This document shows, one piece after another, positions 45,448 to 52,181 of a stretch of DNA of 52,181 nt; within the stretch, counting starts at the first letter, position 1, and each line of letters starts with the position of its first letter. Location: assembly GCA_018823175.1 (NCBI GenBank), contig JAHJIY010000056.1, positions 1 through 52,181 of the forward strand, in the 5' to 3' direction. The position numbers were made by a program, and so were the translations under genes. The notes beneath the pieces are model-generated. The model was not told where the DNA came from and did no database searches. It saw nothing but the letters and a program-made list of their open reading frames with translations. Origin of the DNA: Pseudomonadota bacterium (GTDB taxonomy: Bacteria; Desulfobacterota; Desulfobulbia; Desulfobulbales; JAHJIY01).

Positions 45448-47280
45448 TTGCAAAACGATACCTCAACAAACTTCGGTTCAGCGATTCCCGTTCAACATGT
45501 ACTTCTTTTATTCTACCTGTTAATTGCGCTACTTTTTTTATTGCCGGCCTGCTCGTTTACGGAACAAACCGCCAACAATCAAGCTCTGGCACCAATCGTC
45601 GACCATGAAGAGGTTAATGCCGTCGATCAAACCGAAGCAAACAAACCTCCGGCCATCCCCCTCGACCTCAGCGCTGACCTCGCCGAACAACCAGTCACCG
45701 ACAAGATATCAGACGAAAACACAGCTTCCGAACCGGAACAAACCGTTTCCCTGGAAGTTGAACAACTGAAAAATCTTGGTGAATGGGAAGAGGGGCAGCC
45801 GGAAAAAACGGAAACCCCGGCTGAAGTTTCCTATGATTTCCCGGTAACGATCAATCGTCACGTCCAGTTTTACCTCGACTTCTTTCAAAATGAAGATCGA
45901 AATAATTTCCAGAAATGGTTGAGCCGTTCCGGCCGCTACCTGCCGATGATCCAGGAAGAATTACGAAAAGCCGACATGCCGCTTGACCTGGTTTACCTGC
46001 CGATGATTGAAAGCGGCTACAGTCTGACCGCCTACTCCAGTGCCCGGGCCGTCGGCCCCTGGCAATTTATCAGGAGCACCGGCCGCCTTTATGGGCTGAC
46101 AATCAATAGTGATATAGACGAACGGCGGGATCCGATAAAATCGACCAAAGCGGCAATCGCCTTCCTGCAGGATCTTTACCAAGAATTCAACTCCTGGCCC
46201 TTGGCAGTGGCCGCCTATAACGCCGGCGGCGGCAGGATAAGAAGTGCGATCCGCCGGGCCAAGAGCAACAATTTCTGGGACATCGCCAAAGGAAATTACC
46301 TCAAACTTGAGACCAAACGATACGTCCCAAAACTGATCGCCGCCATTATCATTGCCAAAAATCCGGAAAAATACGGATTCACCGATATCGAATACCTGCC
46401 TCCTCTAAACTTTGAAACAATAGATGTGCCGCGCTGGACCTCATTACAGGCCGTAGCGGTGGCCTGCGACGAAAGTTTTGAAGATATCCGCGACCTCAAC
46501 CGCCAATTAAGCCGAGCGATCACGCCGCCAAGTACCCCGACTTACCAAATCAAGGTGCCGGAGGGCAAGAAAGAACAGGTCGCGGCAAATCTTTCCAGAG
46601 TAAACGCGACCGTGACCACCAGTTTCAAAACCCATGCGGTCAAAAGCGGGGAAACCATTACCCAAATATGCCGCCGCTACAATCTGAACAAAACCACTTT
46701 ACTCAAAGCAAACAATCTGCGCTCCGCCAGCCTGAAGACCGGACAACGACTACGCATCCCTTATAAATCAACATCCTATCAGCTTCTCGATGAAAACAAC
46801 ATCGCCACCAGATTGGGCCCGGCCCGGATTTCTCCGGAAAATCTGGTCCTGCATAAGGTCCAGCGAGGAGAAACGATCTATGAACTGTCCCAGCGTTATG
46901 GGGTACCTATTCACATGATCGCCGCCTGGAACGACATTCAAGACATCCGGCGCATAAACGTCGGCCAGCAACTTGCCTTTTACCTGAAAGATCTAACCGG
47001 CACCACACCGGCCCTGCAGGAAGAGGAGACAACAATCGTCATGCTGGACAACCAAAGCTCCACAAAAACCACCAGACAAGACCCGTCTTTTCCCGGCAAA
47101 ACCACGCACGATGAACGCCTGACCTATTACAACGTGCAAACTGGAGATTCACTTTGGGCAATCTCCAAAAAATTCCAGGTTTCCCCGGAGGAGATCAGAC
47201 TCTGGAACAAGCTTGATGGGGACACAATTTATCCGGGCAATCGTCTTCTTTTGAAAATCGCCTCCGACATGGATGTATAA
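45448..47280 (+). CDS. MltD-like membrane-bound lytic transglycosylase with three LysM domains
   Basis: Cleaves murein glycan strands to 1,6-anhydro products. The 610-aa lipoprotein has a lipobox LLPAC (Cys35), an acidic linker, and an SLT domain (about 140-310) with catalytic Glu188 in YLPMIESGY. ARAVGPWQFIRSTGRLYGL and VAAYNAGGGRIRSAI follow. Three LysM domains sit at about 399-442, 472-516 and 560-605. The start is TTG; no in-frame ATG precedes the signal peptide. It is divergent from the class A PBP across a 184-bp gap, so synthesis and turnover enzymes are side by side. Confidence 0.93.
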   Translation: MQNDTSTNFGSAIPVQHVLLLFYLLIALLFLLPACSFTEQTANNQALAPIVDHEEVNAVDQTEANKPPAIPLDLSADLAEQPVTDKISDENTASEPEQTVSLEVEQLKNLGEWEEGQPEKTETPAEVSYDFPVTINRHVQFYLDFFQNEDRNNFQKWLSRSGRYLPMIQEELRKADMPLDLVYLPMIESGYSLTAYSSARAVGPWQFIRSTGRLYGLTINSDIDERRDPIKSTKAAIAFLQDLYQEFNSWPLAVAAYNAGGGRIRSAIRRAKSNNFWDIAKGNYLKLETKRYVPKLIAAIIIAKNPEKYGFTDIEYLPPLNFETIDVPRWTSLQAVAVACDESFEDIRDLNRQLSRAITPPSTPTYQIKVPEGKKEQVAANLSRVNATVTTSFKTHAVKSGETITQICRRYNLNKTTLLKANNLRSASLKTGQRLRIPYKSTSYQLLDENNIATRLGPARISPENLVLHKVQRGETIYELSQRYGVPIHMIAAWNDIQDIRRINVGQQLAFYLKDLTGTTPALQEEETTIVMLDNQSSTKTTRQDPSFPGKTTHDERLTYYNVQTGDSLWAISKKFQVSPEEIRLWNKLDGDTIYPGNRLLLKIASDMDV

Positions 47281-47286
47281 TCGCCG

Positions 47287-48102
47287 ATGGAAGTAAAAGG
47301 GAAAACCGCTCTTATCCTCGGCGCCGGCAAGGGCCTTGGTCGGGAGATCGGTTTGGCCCTGGCCGAATCAGGGGCCAGAGTAATCATGACTTATTTCGAT
47401 TGGCCGGAAGAATCCGCTGAAATGCGCTCTCGTCTTGAGGCTCTCGGCCATGATCATCTGGCGGTCAAAATCGACCTGCGAAGACCGGATGAAATAAAAA
47501 AACTAATCGACCGTCTCACCGATGAACTTGATTGTCTTGATATCCTGATCAACAATATTGAACGGGGCGGCATGCCGGTCGTGCACGGCCCCTACACCCC
47601 GGAACAATGGGATTTGGAGATGGAAACCACCCTCAAGGCCAAGTGGTGGGCATTCCACTATTCTCTGCCGTTACTCAAATCATCCGGGGCTGGAATTGTG
47701 ATCAATATTTCATCAATCGCCGGAATTGTCGGGCGATCCGGCCCGGCCGGACTTATATTTAACGATGGTTACGCCGCCGCTAACCGGGCGATCTCATCCT
47801 TCACCGAGACCTGGGCCAGAGAAGCGGCACCGGAGGTCCGGGTCAACGAACTGATGCTTGGTTTTTTTGCGACCAGACACGCGGAAAAAACTAGAGGATG
47901 GGGGCTGCTCTCCCCGGAACAGCAAAAAAGCATAATCGACCAGACCCTCCTTAAACGCTCAGGCCGCAAGGAAGATGTGATCAAGGCCGTATTTTTTCTA
48001 ATTCAGGATGCGCCATACATGACCGGCAGCGTGCTTAAACTCGATGGTGGTTTCACCCTGGGCCACAGTCCGGTCCCGCCGATGCCAAAAAGTAGCCTTT
48101 AG
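47287..48102 (+). CDS. FabG-like short-chain dehydrogenase/reductase
   Basis: A 271-aa classical SDR with NAD(P) loop LGAGKGLGREIGLAL (TGxxxGxG variant LGAGKGLG), INNIE in place of the usual NNAG, and the active site SSIAGIVGRSGP...YAAANRAI. The catalytic Tyr is followed by Ala-Ala-Ala-Asn in place of YxxxK, so the usual Lys is replaced by Asn in this register. LDGGFTLGHSP is the typical tail. The gene starts 6 bp after the transglycosylase stop. Substrate unknown; the missing Lys, if the register is right, could mean altered or lost catalysis. Confidence 0.82.
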   Translation: MEVKGKTALILGAGKGLGREIGLALAESGARVIMTYFDWPEESAEMRSRLEALGHDHLAVKIDLRRPDEIKKLIDRLTDELDCLDILINNIERGGMPVVHGPYTPEQWDLEMETTLKAKWWAFHYSLPLLKSSGAGIVINISSIAGIVGRSGPAGLIFNDGYAAANRAISSFTETWAREAAPEVRVNELMLGFFATRHAEKTRGWGLLSPEQQKSIIDQTLLKRSGRKEDVIKAVFFLIQDAPYMTGSVLKLDGGFTLGHSPVPPMPKSSL

Positions 48103-48130
48103 CCTTCAACCTTCAACCTTCAACCTTCAA
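48103..48130. repeat. Heptanucleotide tandem repeat (CCTTCAA x4)
   Basis: Four perfect head-to-tail copies of CCTTCAA begin directly after the SDR stop codon. They lie outside coding sequence. Copy number could vary by slipped-strand mispairing. Confidence 0.9.
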
Positions 48131-48191
48131 AAAATACCAAACCAATTAATATTATTTCAAACCCTATAACTATCAATTAGAGGATCAAAAC

Positions 48192-48473
48192 ATGTTCAAG
48201 ACCAATGAGTATTTTGATGGAAAAGTAAAATCAATATCCTTTGACAGCTCAGAAGGCCCCGCGACGATCGGCGTAATGGCCGCCGGCACATATGAGTTCG
48301 GCACTTCAACCAAGGAGATCATGCAGGTGGTTTCCGGCTCCATGGAGATCAAACTGCCCGGAGCAGATACCTGGCAGACCATGAACCAGGGAGAAACCTT
48401 TGAGGTGGCAAAAGACGTCAAGTTCGGAGTAAAGACCTCGGCCGATACTTCTTATCTTTGTCTTTACAAATAA
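48192..48473 (+). CDS. ppnP: Pyrimidine/purine nucleoside phosphorylase PpnP (DUF1255)
   Basis: A 93-aa cupin-fold enzyme that phosphorolyses several nucleosides to base and ribose-1-phosphate. The family pattern is clear throughout: [16 protein letters not shown], the [16 protein letters not shown] segment, the [16 protein letters not shown] strand pair, and [16 protein letters not shown]. Length matches E. coli PpnP. AGAGGA precedes the ATG. It is separated from the SDR by the heptanucleotide repeat and probably transcribed alone or with the SDR. Confidence 0.93.
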   Translation: MFKTNEYFDGKVKSISFDSSEGPATIGVMAAGTYEFGTSTKEIMQVVSGSMEIKLPGADTWQTMNQGETFEVAKDVKFGVKTSADTSYLCLYK

Positions 48474-48635
48474 TATCTCAGGTCTGACGCATCATGCAAA
48501 GAGTGACGGCAATCTCATTTTGTCCCATGCATCCGATATTTGTCATGAAGATCAACGATATTTTTTAAACCGCGTCAGCCAGCCCCGTTATGAAAAGAAA
48601 AACCACAAACTTGCAGAGATCCAGAGCATCAGATC

Positions 48636-49535
48636 ATGGAAAATTTTATAATCACCATCACATTTCTCATCATCGGCATGGCTTTAAAGCAGATCCCGGA
48701 TTTTTCCGATGAGACCGGAAATGTACTAAATTTATTTGTAATCTATATATCGCTACCCGCCCTGGTTCTTCTCAAGATTCCCGAATTGGTCTTCACCAGA
48801 AACCTCCTGGTTCCGGCGCTGATGCCATGGGGCGTATTGCTGTTTTCCAGTGCCCTGGTCTTAATTTTATCCCGACTTTTAAGATGGGACCGCCCGACCA
48901 CGGGCTGCCTTCTGCTTTTAATTCCCTTAGGCAACACCTCATTTCTGGGAATCCCGATGGTTAAGGCATTTTTTGGCGAAAAGGCTATTCCTTACGCATT
49001 AATATATGATCAACTCGGTTCATTCCTGGCTTTGGCAACCTATGGCTCCATAATTTTAGCGATATACGGCACCGGGAAAAACAAACCGACCTTTAAGAGT
49101 GCAGCAAAGAGAATCATTTCATTCCCCCCATTCATCGCACTGATTCTCGCCTTTAGTTTAAAAGCTTTTTCTTATCCACCCGTGGCGGTAAGTCTATTGA
49201 AAATATTGGCCGCCACCCTGGTCCCTCTGGTCATGATCGCGGTGGGTTTTCAACTAAAACTGCGGCTGAGTAAAGAAGTGCGATCACAGCTCGGCCTCGG
49301 ACTCTTGCTTAAATTAATTATCGCTCCGGTCGCCGCCTTATTTTTCTGCAAAATCACCGGACTGGAGGGAGAAGCGGTCCGGGTTTCAATTTTTGAGGCC
49401 GGCATGCCGCCCATGGTTTCAGCCGGGGCCCTGGCCATCCTGGCCAATCTTTCCCCCGCCCTGACCGCTGCCTTGGTGGGTATCGGCATTGTGCTGAGTT
49501 TTGCCACATTACCTCTGCTCTATCAAATCCTCTAA
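48636..49535 (+). CDS. AEC (auxin efflux carrier) family transporter
   Basis: A 299-aa membrane permease with about ten helices. The N-terminal half shows ITFLIIGMALKQIPDF and LNLFVIYISLPALVLLKIPEL; the middle shows LIPLGNTSFLGIPMVKAFFGE, a characteristic AEC motif. The C-terminal half has VPLVMIAVGFQLKL and FEAGMPPMVSAGALAILAN. Bacterial members export or import organic acids such as malate; the substrate here is unknown. The downstream permease gene starts 20 bp later. Confidence 0.93.
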   Translation: MENFIITITFLIIGMALKQIPDFSDETGNVLNLFVIYISLPALVLLKIPELVFTRNLLVPALMPWGVLLFSSALVLILSRLLRWDRPTTGCLLLLIPLGNTSFLGIPMVKAFFGEKAIPYALIYDQLGSFLALATYGSIILAIYGTGKNKPTFKSAAKRIISFPPFIALILAFSLKAFSYPPVAVSLLKILAATLVPLVMIAVGFQLKLRLSKEVRSQLGLGLLLKLIIAPVAALFFCKITGLEGEAVRVSIFEAGMPPMVSAGALAILANLSPALTAALVGIGIVLSFATLPLLYQIL

Positions 49536-49554
49536 ATCATCGATCAAAAAAGAA

Positions 49555-49965
49555 ATGAAAAAAGCGTTCCTCCAGACCATCAACCTTTTTAAAACCTTGC
49601 TGCCCATGCTTTGCGGCGTCCTTCTGCTGGTCAGCCTGATGCATCAGCTTTTTCAGAATCAGTATCGGAACTGGTTCACCGGTAATTATCTTCTCGATCC
49701 GCTGATCGGCGCAGTGGCCGGTTCCATCTCCTTCGGCATCCCGATCACCAGTTATATTACCGGCGGCGAACTATTGCAGGCCGGGGTCAGCCTGCTTGCG
49801 GTGACGGCCTTCATCATGACCTGGACCACGGTCGGTCTGGTCATGATCCCTCTGGAGGCTACCGCTTTAGGGCGGCGTTTTGCCGTGATTCGTAACCTGC
49901 TCAACTTTATCTTCGGCCTGCTGGTGGCAATCGCCACCGTCTACACGCTTGAGTTACTATCATGA
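49555..49965 (+). CDS. Two-component permease subunit A (YraQ/DUF318-like half)
   Basis: A 136-aa protein with three or four membrane helices: LFKTLLPMLCGVLLLVSLMH, LIGAVAGSISFGIPITSYI, SLLAVTAFIMTWTTVGLVMI and LLNFIFGLLVAIATVYTL. The GIPITSYI and TAFIMTW segments match the small subunits of YraQ-like permeases, known as two separate proteins in some bacteria. The ATG at 49555 is used; the frame is open further upstream into the AEC gene. Its stop overlaps the next start (ATGA). Substrate unknown. Confidence 0.72.
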   Translation: MKKAFLQTINLFKTLLPMLCGVLLLVSLMHQLFQNQYRNWFTGNYLLDPLIGAVAGSISFGIPITSYITGGELLQAGVSLLAVTAFIMTWTTVGLVMIPLEATALGRRFAVIRNLLNFIFGLLVAIATVYTLELLS

Positions 49966-50474
49966 CATCCTCCGCCAGCTTCTTAAGCAAATTAAACGGC
50001 CGAATCAAATTTCTAATTTTCATGCTGGGGCTCTACGTTATAATTGCTCTTTTCAACCCGGCCCTGACCATCAATGCCCTGAATTATTTCATCGTCATAC
50101 TCGCCAAAATCATGCCGATCTTAGGCCTGGTTTTTATCATTCTCTTCGGGACCAACCTGTTCTTGAACCCGGAAAAGATCAGGAAACATCTCGGCACAGA
50201 CTCCGGACTGCGGGGCTGGTTTTATGCAATCATCGACGGGATTATTATTTCCGGCCCGCCCTATGTCTTATACCCGATGCTGGGCGAGTTAAAAAATCAT
50301 GGCGCAAGAAACGCATTGATCGCGACCATCCTTTATAATCGAAACGTCAAGATTCATTTTGTTCCGGCCATGATTTATTATTTCGGAATCCGCTATACAA
50401 TCGTCCTTTCGGTCTATATACTTTTATTTTCACTACTAAACGGCAAATTAGTCGAATTACTGGTTGATGAATAA
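49962..50474 (+). CDS. Two-component permease subunit B (YraQ/DUF318-like half)
   Basis: A 170-aa protein with four or five membrane helices: IKFLIFMLGLYVIIALFNPA, YFIVILAKIMPILGLVFIIL, GLRGWFYAIIDGIIISGPPY and the final FGIRYTIVLSVYILLFSLL. The GPPYVLYPMLGELKNHGARNA stretch resembles the permease loop of the family. It overlaps subunit A by four bases, so both probably assemble together. No thioredoxin-like or metal-binding domain is attached. Confidence 0.72.
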   Translation: MTSSASFLSKLNGRIKFLIFMLGLYVIIALFNPALTINALNYFIVILAKIMPILGLVFIILFGTNLFLNPEKIRKHLGTDSGLRGWFYAIIDGIIISGPPYVLYPMLGELKNHGARNALIATILYNRNVKIHFVPAMIYYFGIRYTIVLSVYILLFSLLNGKLVELLVDE

Positions 50475-50598
50475 GCTGGCAAAGGAAGATGAGCTTTGTT
50501 CGAATAAATAAACGACATAATCATGCCGCGAGTAAACTTGACCAAAACGGGCAATCAAAACCCTGACTGAAAATATAAACCTTACTGGAGACACCACC

Positions 50599-51159
50599 AT
50601 GCAAAACCGCCAAATAAATCCTAAACAGGGGCTGATTCCCTTTTCAATCCTGGTGGTTGGCATCTCTTCCCTGCTCTTTCTCTATCTATATCTGGGCAAG
50701 GAACCGACCGTTGAGATTCATGGTTTCAGAAAGGAGGTTGCCGAGATTTTCGGCATGGCTGGTTTTTGTGCTCTGGCCTTGATCTATGGCCGCAGTATAC
50801 TGAAGTTGATTTTAAATGAAGGCACCTTCTTGCAGCGGATCATCCCTGATGATCATTACGACCGCTCCCTTTCCGCATCCCGCAAATTACTAGCATTCCT
50901 CAACCGGACCCACAAACATGTCGGCGCCACCGCCATTGTGATTATGGCCACTCACGCTCTGCTGATGGGTCCCGCCCGCTGGAACCCATTCCTGATCTCG
51001 GTGCTCTGCCTCCTGGCCTGGCAGGGAATTTTCGGCATATTTCTGGTGGTCCGTTTCCCGATCAACACCCTGAAAAAGCACGGCCGCATGGCCCATGCTC
51101 AGTTGTACACCGGGGTAATGATCGGGGTCTTTGCCGCTTTCGGCCATCTTTTGGTATAG
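50599..51159 (+). CDS. Membrane protein resembling a b-type cytochrome
   Basis: A 186-aa protein with five predicted helices: LIPFSILVVGISSLLFLYLYL, EIFGMAGFCALALIYGRSIL, KHVGATAIVIMATHALLMG, PFLISVLCLLAWQGIFGIFL and LYTGVMIGVFAAFGHLLV. Conserved-looking His residues lie on helix 3 (HKHVG...ATHALL) and around helix 5 (KKHGRMAHAQ...GHLL). The spacing could ligate heme, as in ferric-reductase-like or cytochrome b561-like folds. GGAGA precedes the ATG. A redox role is inferred only from the histidines. Confidence 0.6.
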   Translation: MQNRQINPKQGLIPFSILVVGISSLLFLYLYLGKEPTVEIHGFRKEVAEIFGMAGFCALALIYGRSILKLILNEGTFLQRIIPDDHYDRSLSASRKLLAFLNRTHKHVGATAIVIMATHALLMGPARWNPFLISVLCLLAWQGIFGIFLVVRFPINTLKKHGRMAHAQLYTGVMIGVFAAFGHLLV

Positions 51160-51268
51160 GCCAAGTGGAGACACATCTCCATTTCCATTGCGCCGGGCAG
51201 TTACATAGTCCAAAAAAGAACAAGGGCCGTCCTTGATTTAGTGATTTAACGCAGCATCCAGACCTGTT

Positions 51269-51742
51269 TTAATTTCCTTTGGGATCAGGGCGATATTTAA
51301 GTTGCATACCTTTAAAAAAATTACGTAAGATCTGATCTTTACATTCACGATAATGTTTATTCCCTGGTTTACGGAAAAACGCACTTAGCTCGTGTTTACT
51401 CAAGGGGAAACCCGCCATCTCCATAAGCTCCAAGACGTCTTCGGTTTTCAGGTTTAAGGCAATTTTTAATTTCAGGAAAACCATATTGTTCGTTAATTTC
51501 TGCTCTGGTTTGGGTTGCGTCCCTTCTTTTTCCCCTCGTTTCTCGTTAATCAGACCGTTCAGGAAAATCGCCAGGACAGTGTCACTACATTTCTGAAAGG
51601 CAGGATCATCCTCTTTCTTTAACCAATCACAGATCTCCGCACGCGTCACTTGATGATCAGCTTGGCCAAAGATAGAAATCATTTCTGAATCACTCAAATT
51701 GAAGGTGAAGCGTATTCCACGTAACACATCGTTATTATTCAC
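51269..51742 (-). CDS. DUF1456 (YehS-like) family protein
   Basis: A 157-aa soluble protein with two copies of the DUF1456 repeat: NNNDVLRGIRFTFNLSDSEMISIFG at the N-terminus and TNNMVFLKLKIALNLKTEDVLELM in the second half. Each ends in a short helical segment (RAEICDWLKKEDDPAF; KHELSAFFRKPGNKHYRECKDQILRNFFKGMQL). Function is unknown in the family. It is a single gene convergent with the cytochrome-like gene. Confidence 0.92.
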   Translation of the reverse strand: MNNNDVLRGIRFTFNLSDSEMISIFGQADHQVTRAEICDWLKKEDDPAFQKCSDTVLAIFLNGLINEKRGEKEGTQPKPEQKLTNNMVFLKLKIALNLKTEDVLELMEMAGFPLSKHELSAFFRKPGNKHYRECKDQILRNFFKGMQLKYRPDPKGN

Positions 51743-51804
51743 AATAGAGTCCTGATATAAAATTTCTAGCCATCTTCCTGAATCACTTTAAAGTTGAGAG
51801 TAAC

Positions 51805-52023
51805 TCAATCTTCCTCGATTATTTGCTGCTCTTCCGGGGGTTTCTTGCTTCGACGGCCTGGTTTGGCCAGAATTTCCAGATAAAAAGATTCGAGCTTTCT
51901 TGATTCCGCCTGGGAAATGGATTTATTTATGGCGGACACATGAATAACTTCACTACTTGCTTCATCATCTCCGAACCGGCAGTCAAAATCCCAAAAATCG
52001 ACTCCCGTTACCGTTATTTTCAT
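51805..52023 (-). CDS. Small hypothetical protein
   Basis: A 72-aa protein, not recognised. The N-terminal half, KITVTGVDFWDFDCRFGDD, suggests a short beta segment. The C-terminal half is charged and helical, ending in basic and then acidic stretches (KPGRRSKKPPEEQQIIEED). The length and codon use look real, and it lies 62 bp upstream of the DUF1456 gene on the same strand, so the two may be co-transcribed. Confidence 0.5.
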   Translation of the reverse strand: MKITVTGVDFWDFDCRFGDDEASSEVIHVSAINKSISQAESRKLESFYLEILAKPGRRSKKPPEEQQIIEED

Positions 52024-52046
52024 CCAGGATAAGTAAATGAATATGT

Positions 52047-52142
52047 AATGTGAAGTTCCAAATTATGTGAAGTTCTCTTTTTTTGTCCACCGCCTTTCCG
52101 CTCTATCTCATCACCTCGTCAATAATTAACTTCACATAATTT
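52047..52142. repeat. Cluster of direct and inverted copies of ATGTGAAGTT
   Basis: ATGTGAAGTTC occurs as direct copies at 52048-52058 and 52065-52075. A perfect 15-bp inverted pair, AAATTATGTGAAGTT (52060-52074) and AACTTCACATAATTT (52128-52142), encloses 53 bp. It lies upstream of the small hypothetical gene near the window edge and may be operator half-sites or an element end. Confidence 0.6.
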
Positions 52143-52181
52143 TTGCTCCTTGGCAAGATTGTTCAGCCATTTCAAAATATC

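Noticed and set aside
51166-51190. GGAGA-CACA-TCTCC hairpin after the cytochrome-like gene
   Set aside because: The 5-bp stem lacks a T run; too weak to call a terminator.

Overview
The window reads as one chromosomal segment of a motile Gram-negative bacterium, most likely a Desulfobacterota (deltaproteobacterial) lineage. Grounds are the chemotaxis operon with CheX, CheD and HDOD members, Maf-type flagellin glycosylation, cytoplasmic PAS hybrid kinases, HD-GYP output and REP-like palindromes. The taxonomy is inference. No rRNA, tRNA, CRISPR array, transposase or phage gene was seen.

Layout. (1) 149-6595, minus strand: flagellar filament genes. A giant flagellin of 1023 aa has its own sigma-28-type promoter and terminator. 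A second, near-perfect sigma-28 promoter drives fliD-fliS-(fliT-like)-flaG. (2) 6900-20834, minus strand: a flagellin glycosylation locus read from pseB to maf: MerR-PseB fusion, PseC, PseF-like, a pseudaminate-associated methylase, a second methyltransferase, PseG, SDR, metallophosphoesterase, ATP-grasp, PseI, radical SAM protein and Maf. PseH is absent. (3) 21211-29112, minus strand: tatC interrupted by a frameshift at a 9-base homopolymer, two hybrid histidine kinases and a REC-HD-GYP regulator. (4) 29113-29714: about 600 bp with a REP-like pair and a doubtful 59-aa ORF. (5) 29715-31598, minus strand: 5-formyltetrahydrofolate cyclo-ligase and a D,D-carboxypeptidase; then ogt on the plus strand. 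(6) 32416-39692, minus strand: a compact operon cheA-cheW-cheR-cheD-HDOD-cheY-cheX-cheB. (7) 40009-45263, minus strand: a class A penicillin-binding protein with a large acidic insert, coupled to a TPR lipoprotein. (8) 45448-51159, plus strand: MltD-like lytic transglycosylase, SDR, PpnP, AEC transporter, a two-subunit permease and a b-cytochrome-like membrane protein. (9) 51269-52181: a DUF1456 protein, a small hypothetical and a cluster of direct and inverted repeats.

How it fits together. The pse genes should make a CMP-activated nonulosonic acid that Maf transfers to Ser/Thr residues of flagellin. This flagellin has a central domain of roughly 750 residues, extremely rich in Ser, Thr, Gly and Ala and built of tandem repeats. 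The first pathway enzyme carries an N-terminal MerR DNA-binding domain, and a dyad lies just upstream of its gene. An enzyme that also senses and regulates sugar supply for filament decoration is the most novel hypothesis here. The che operon and the kinase/HD-GYP block provide motility and signalling control; the 40-47 kb block handles murein synthesis and turnover.
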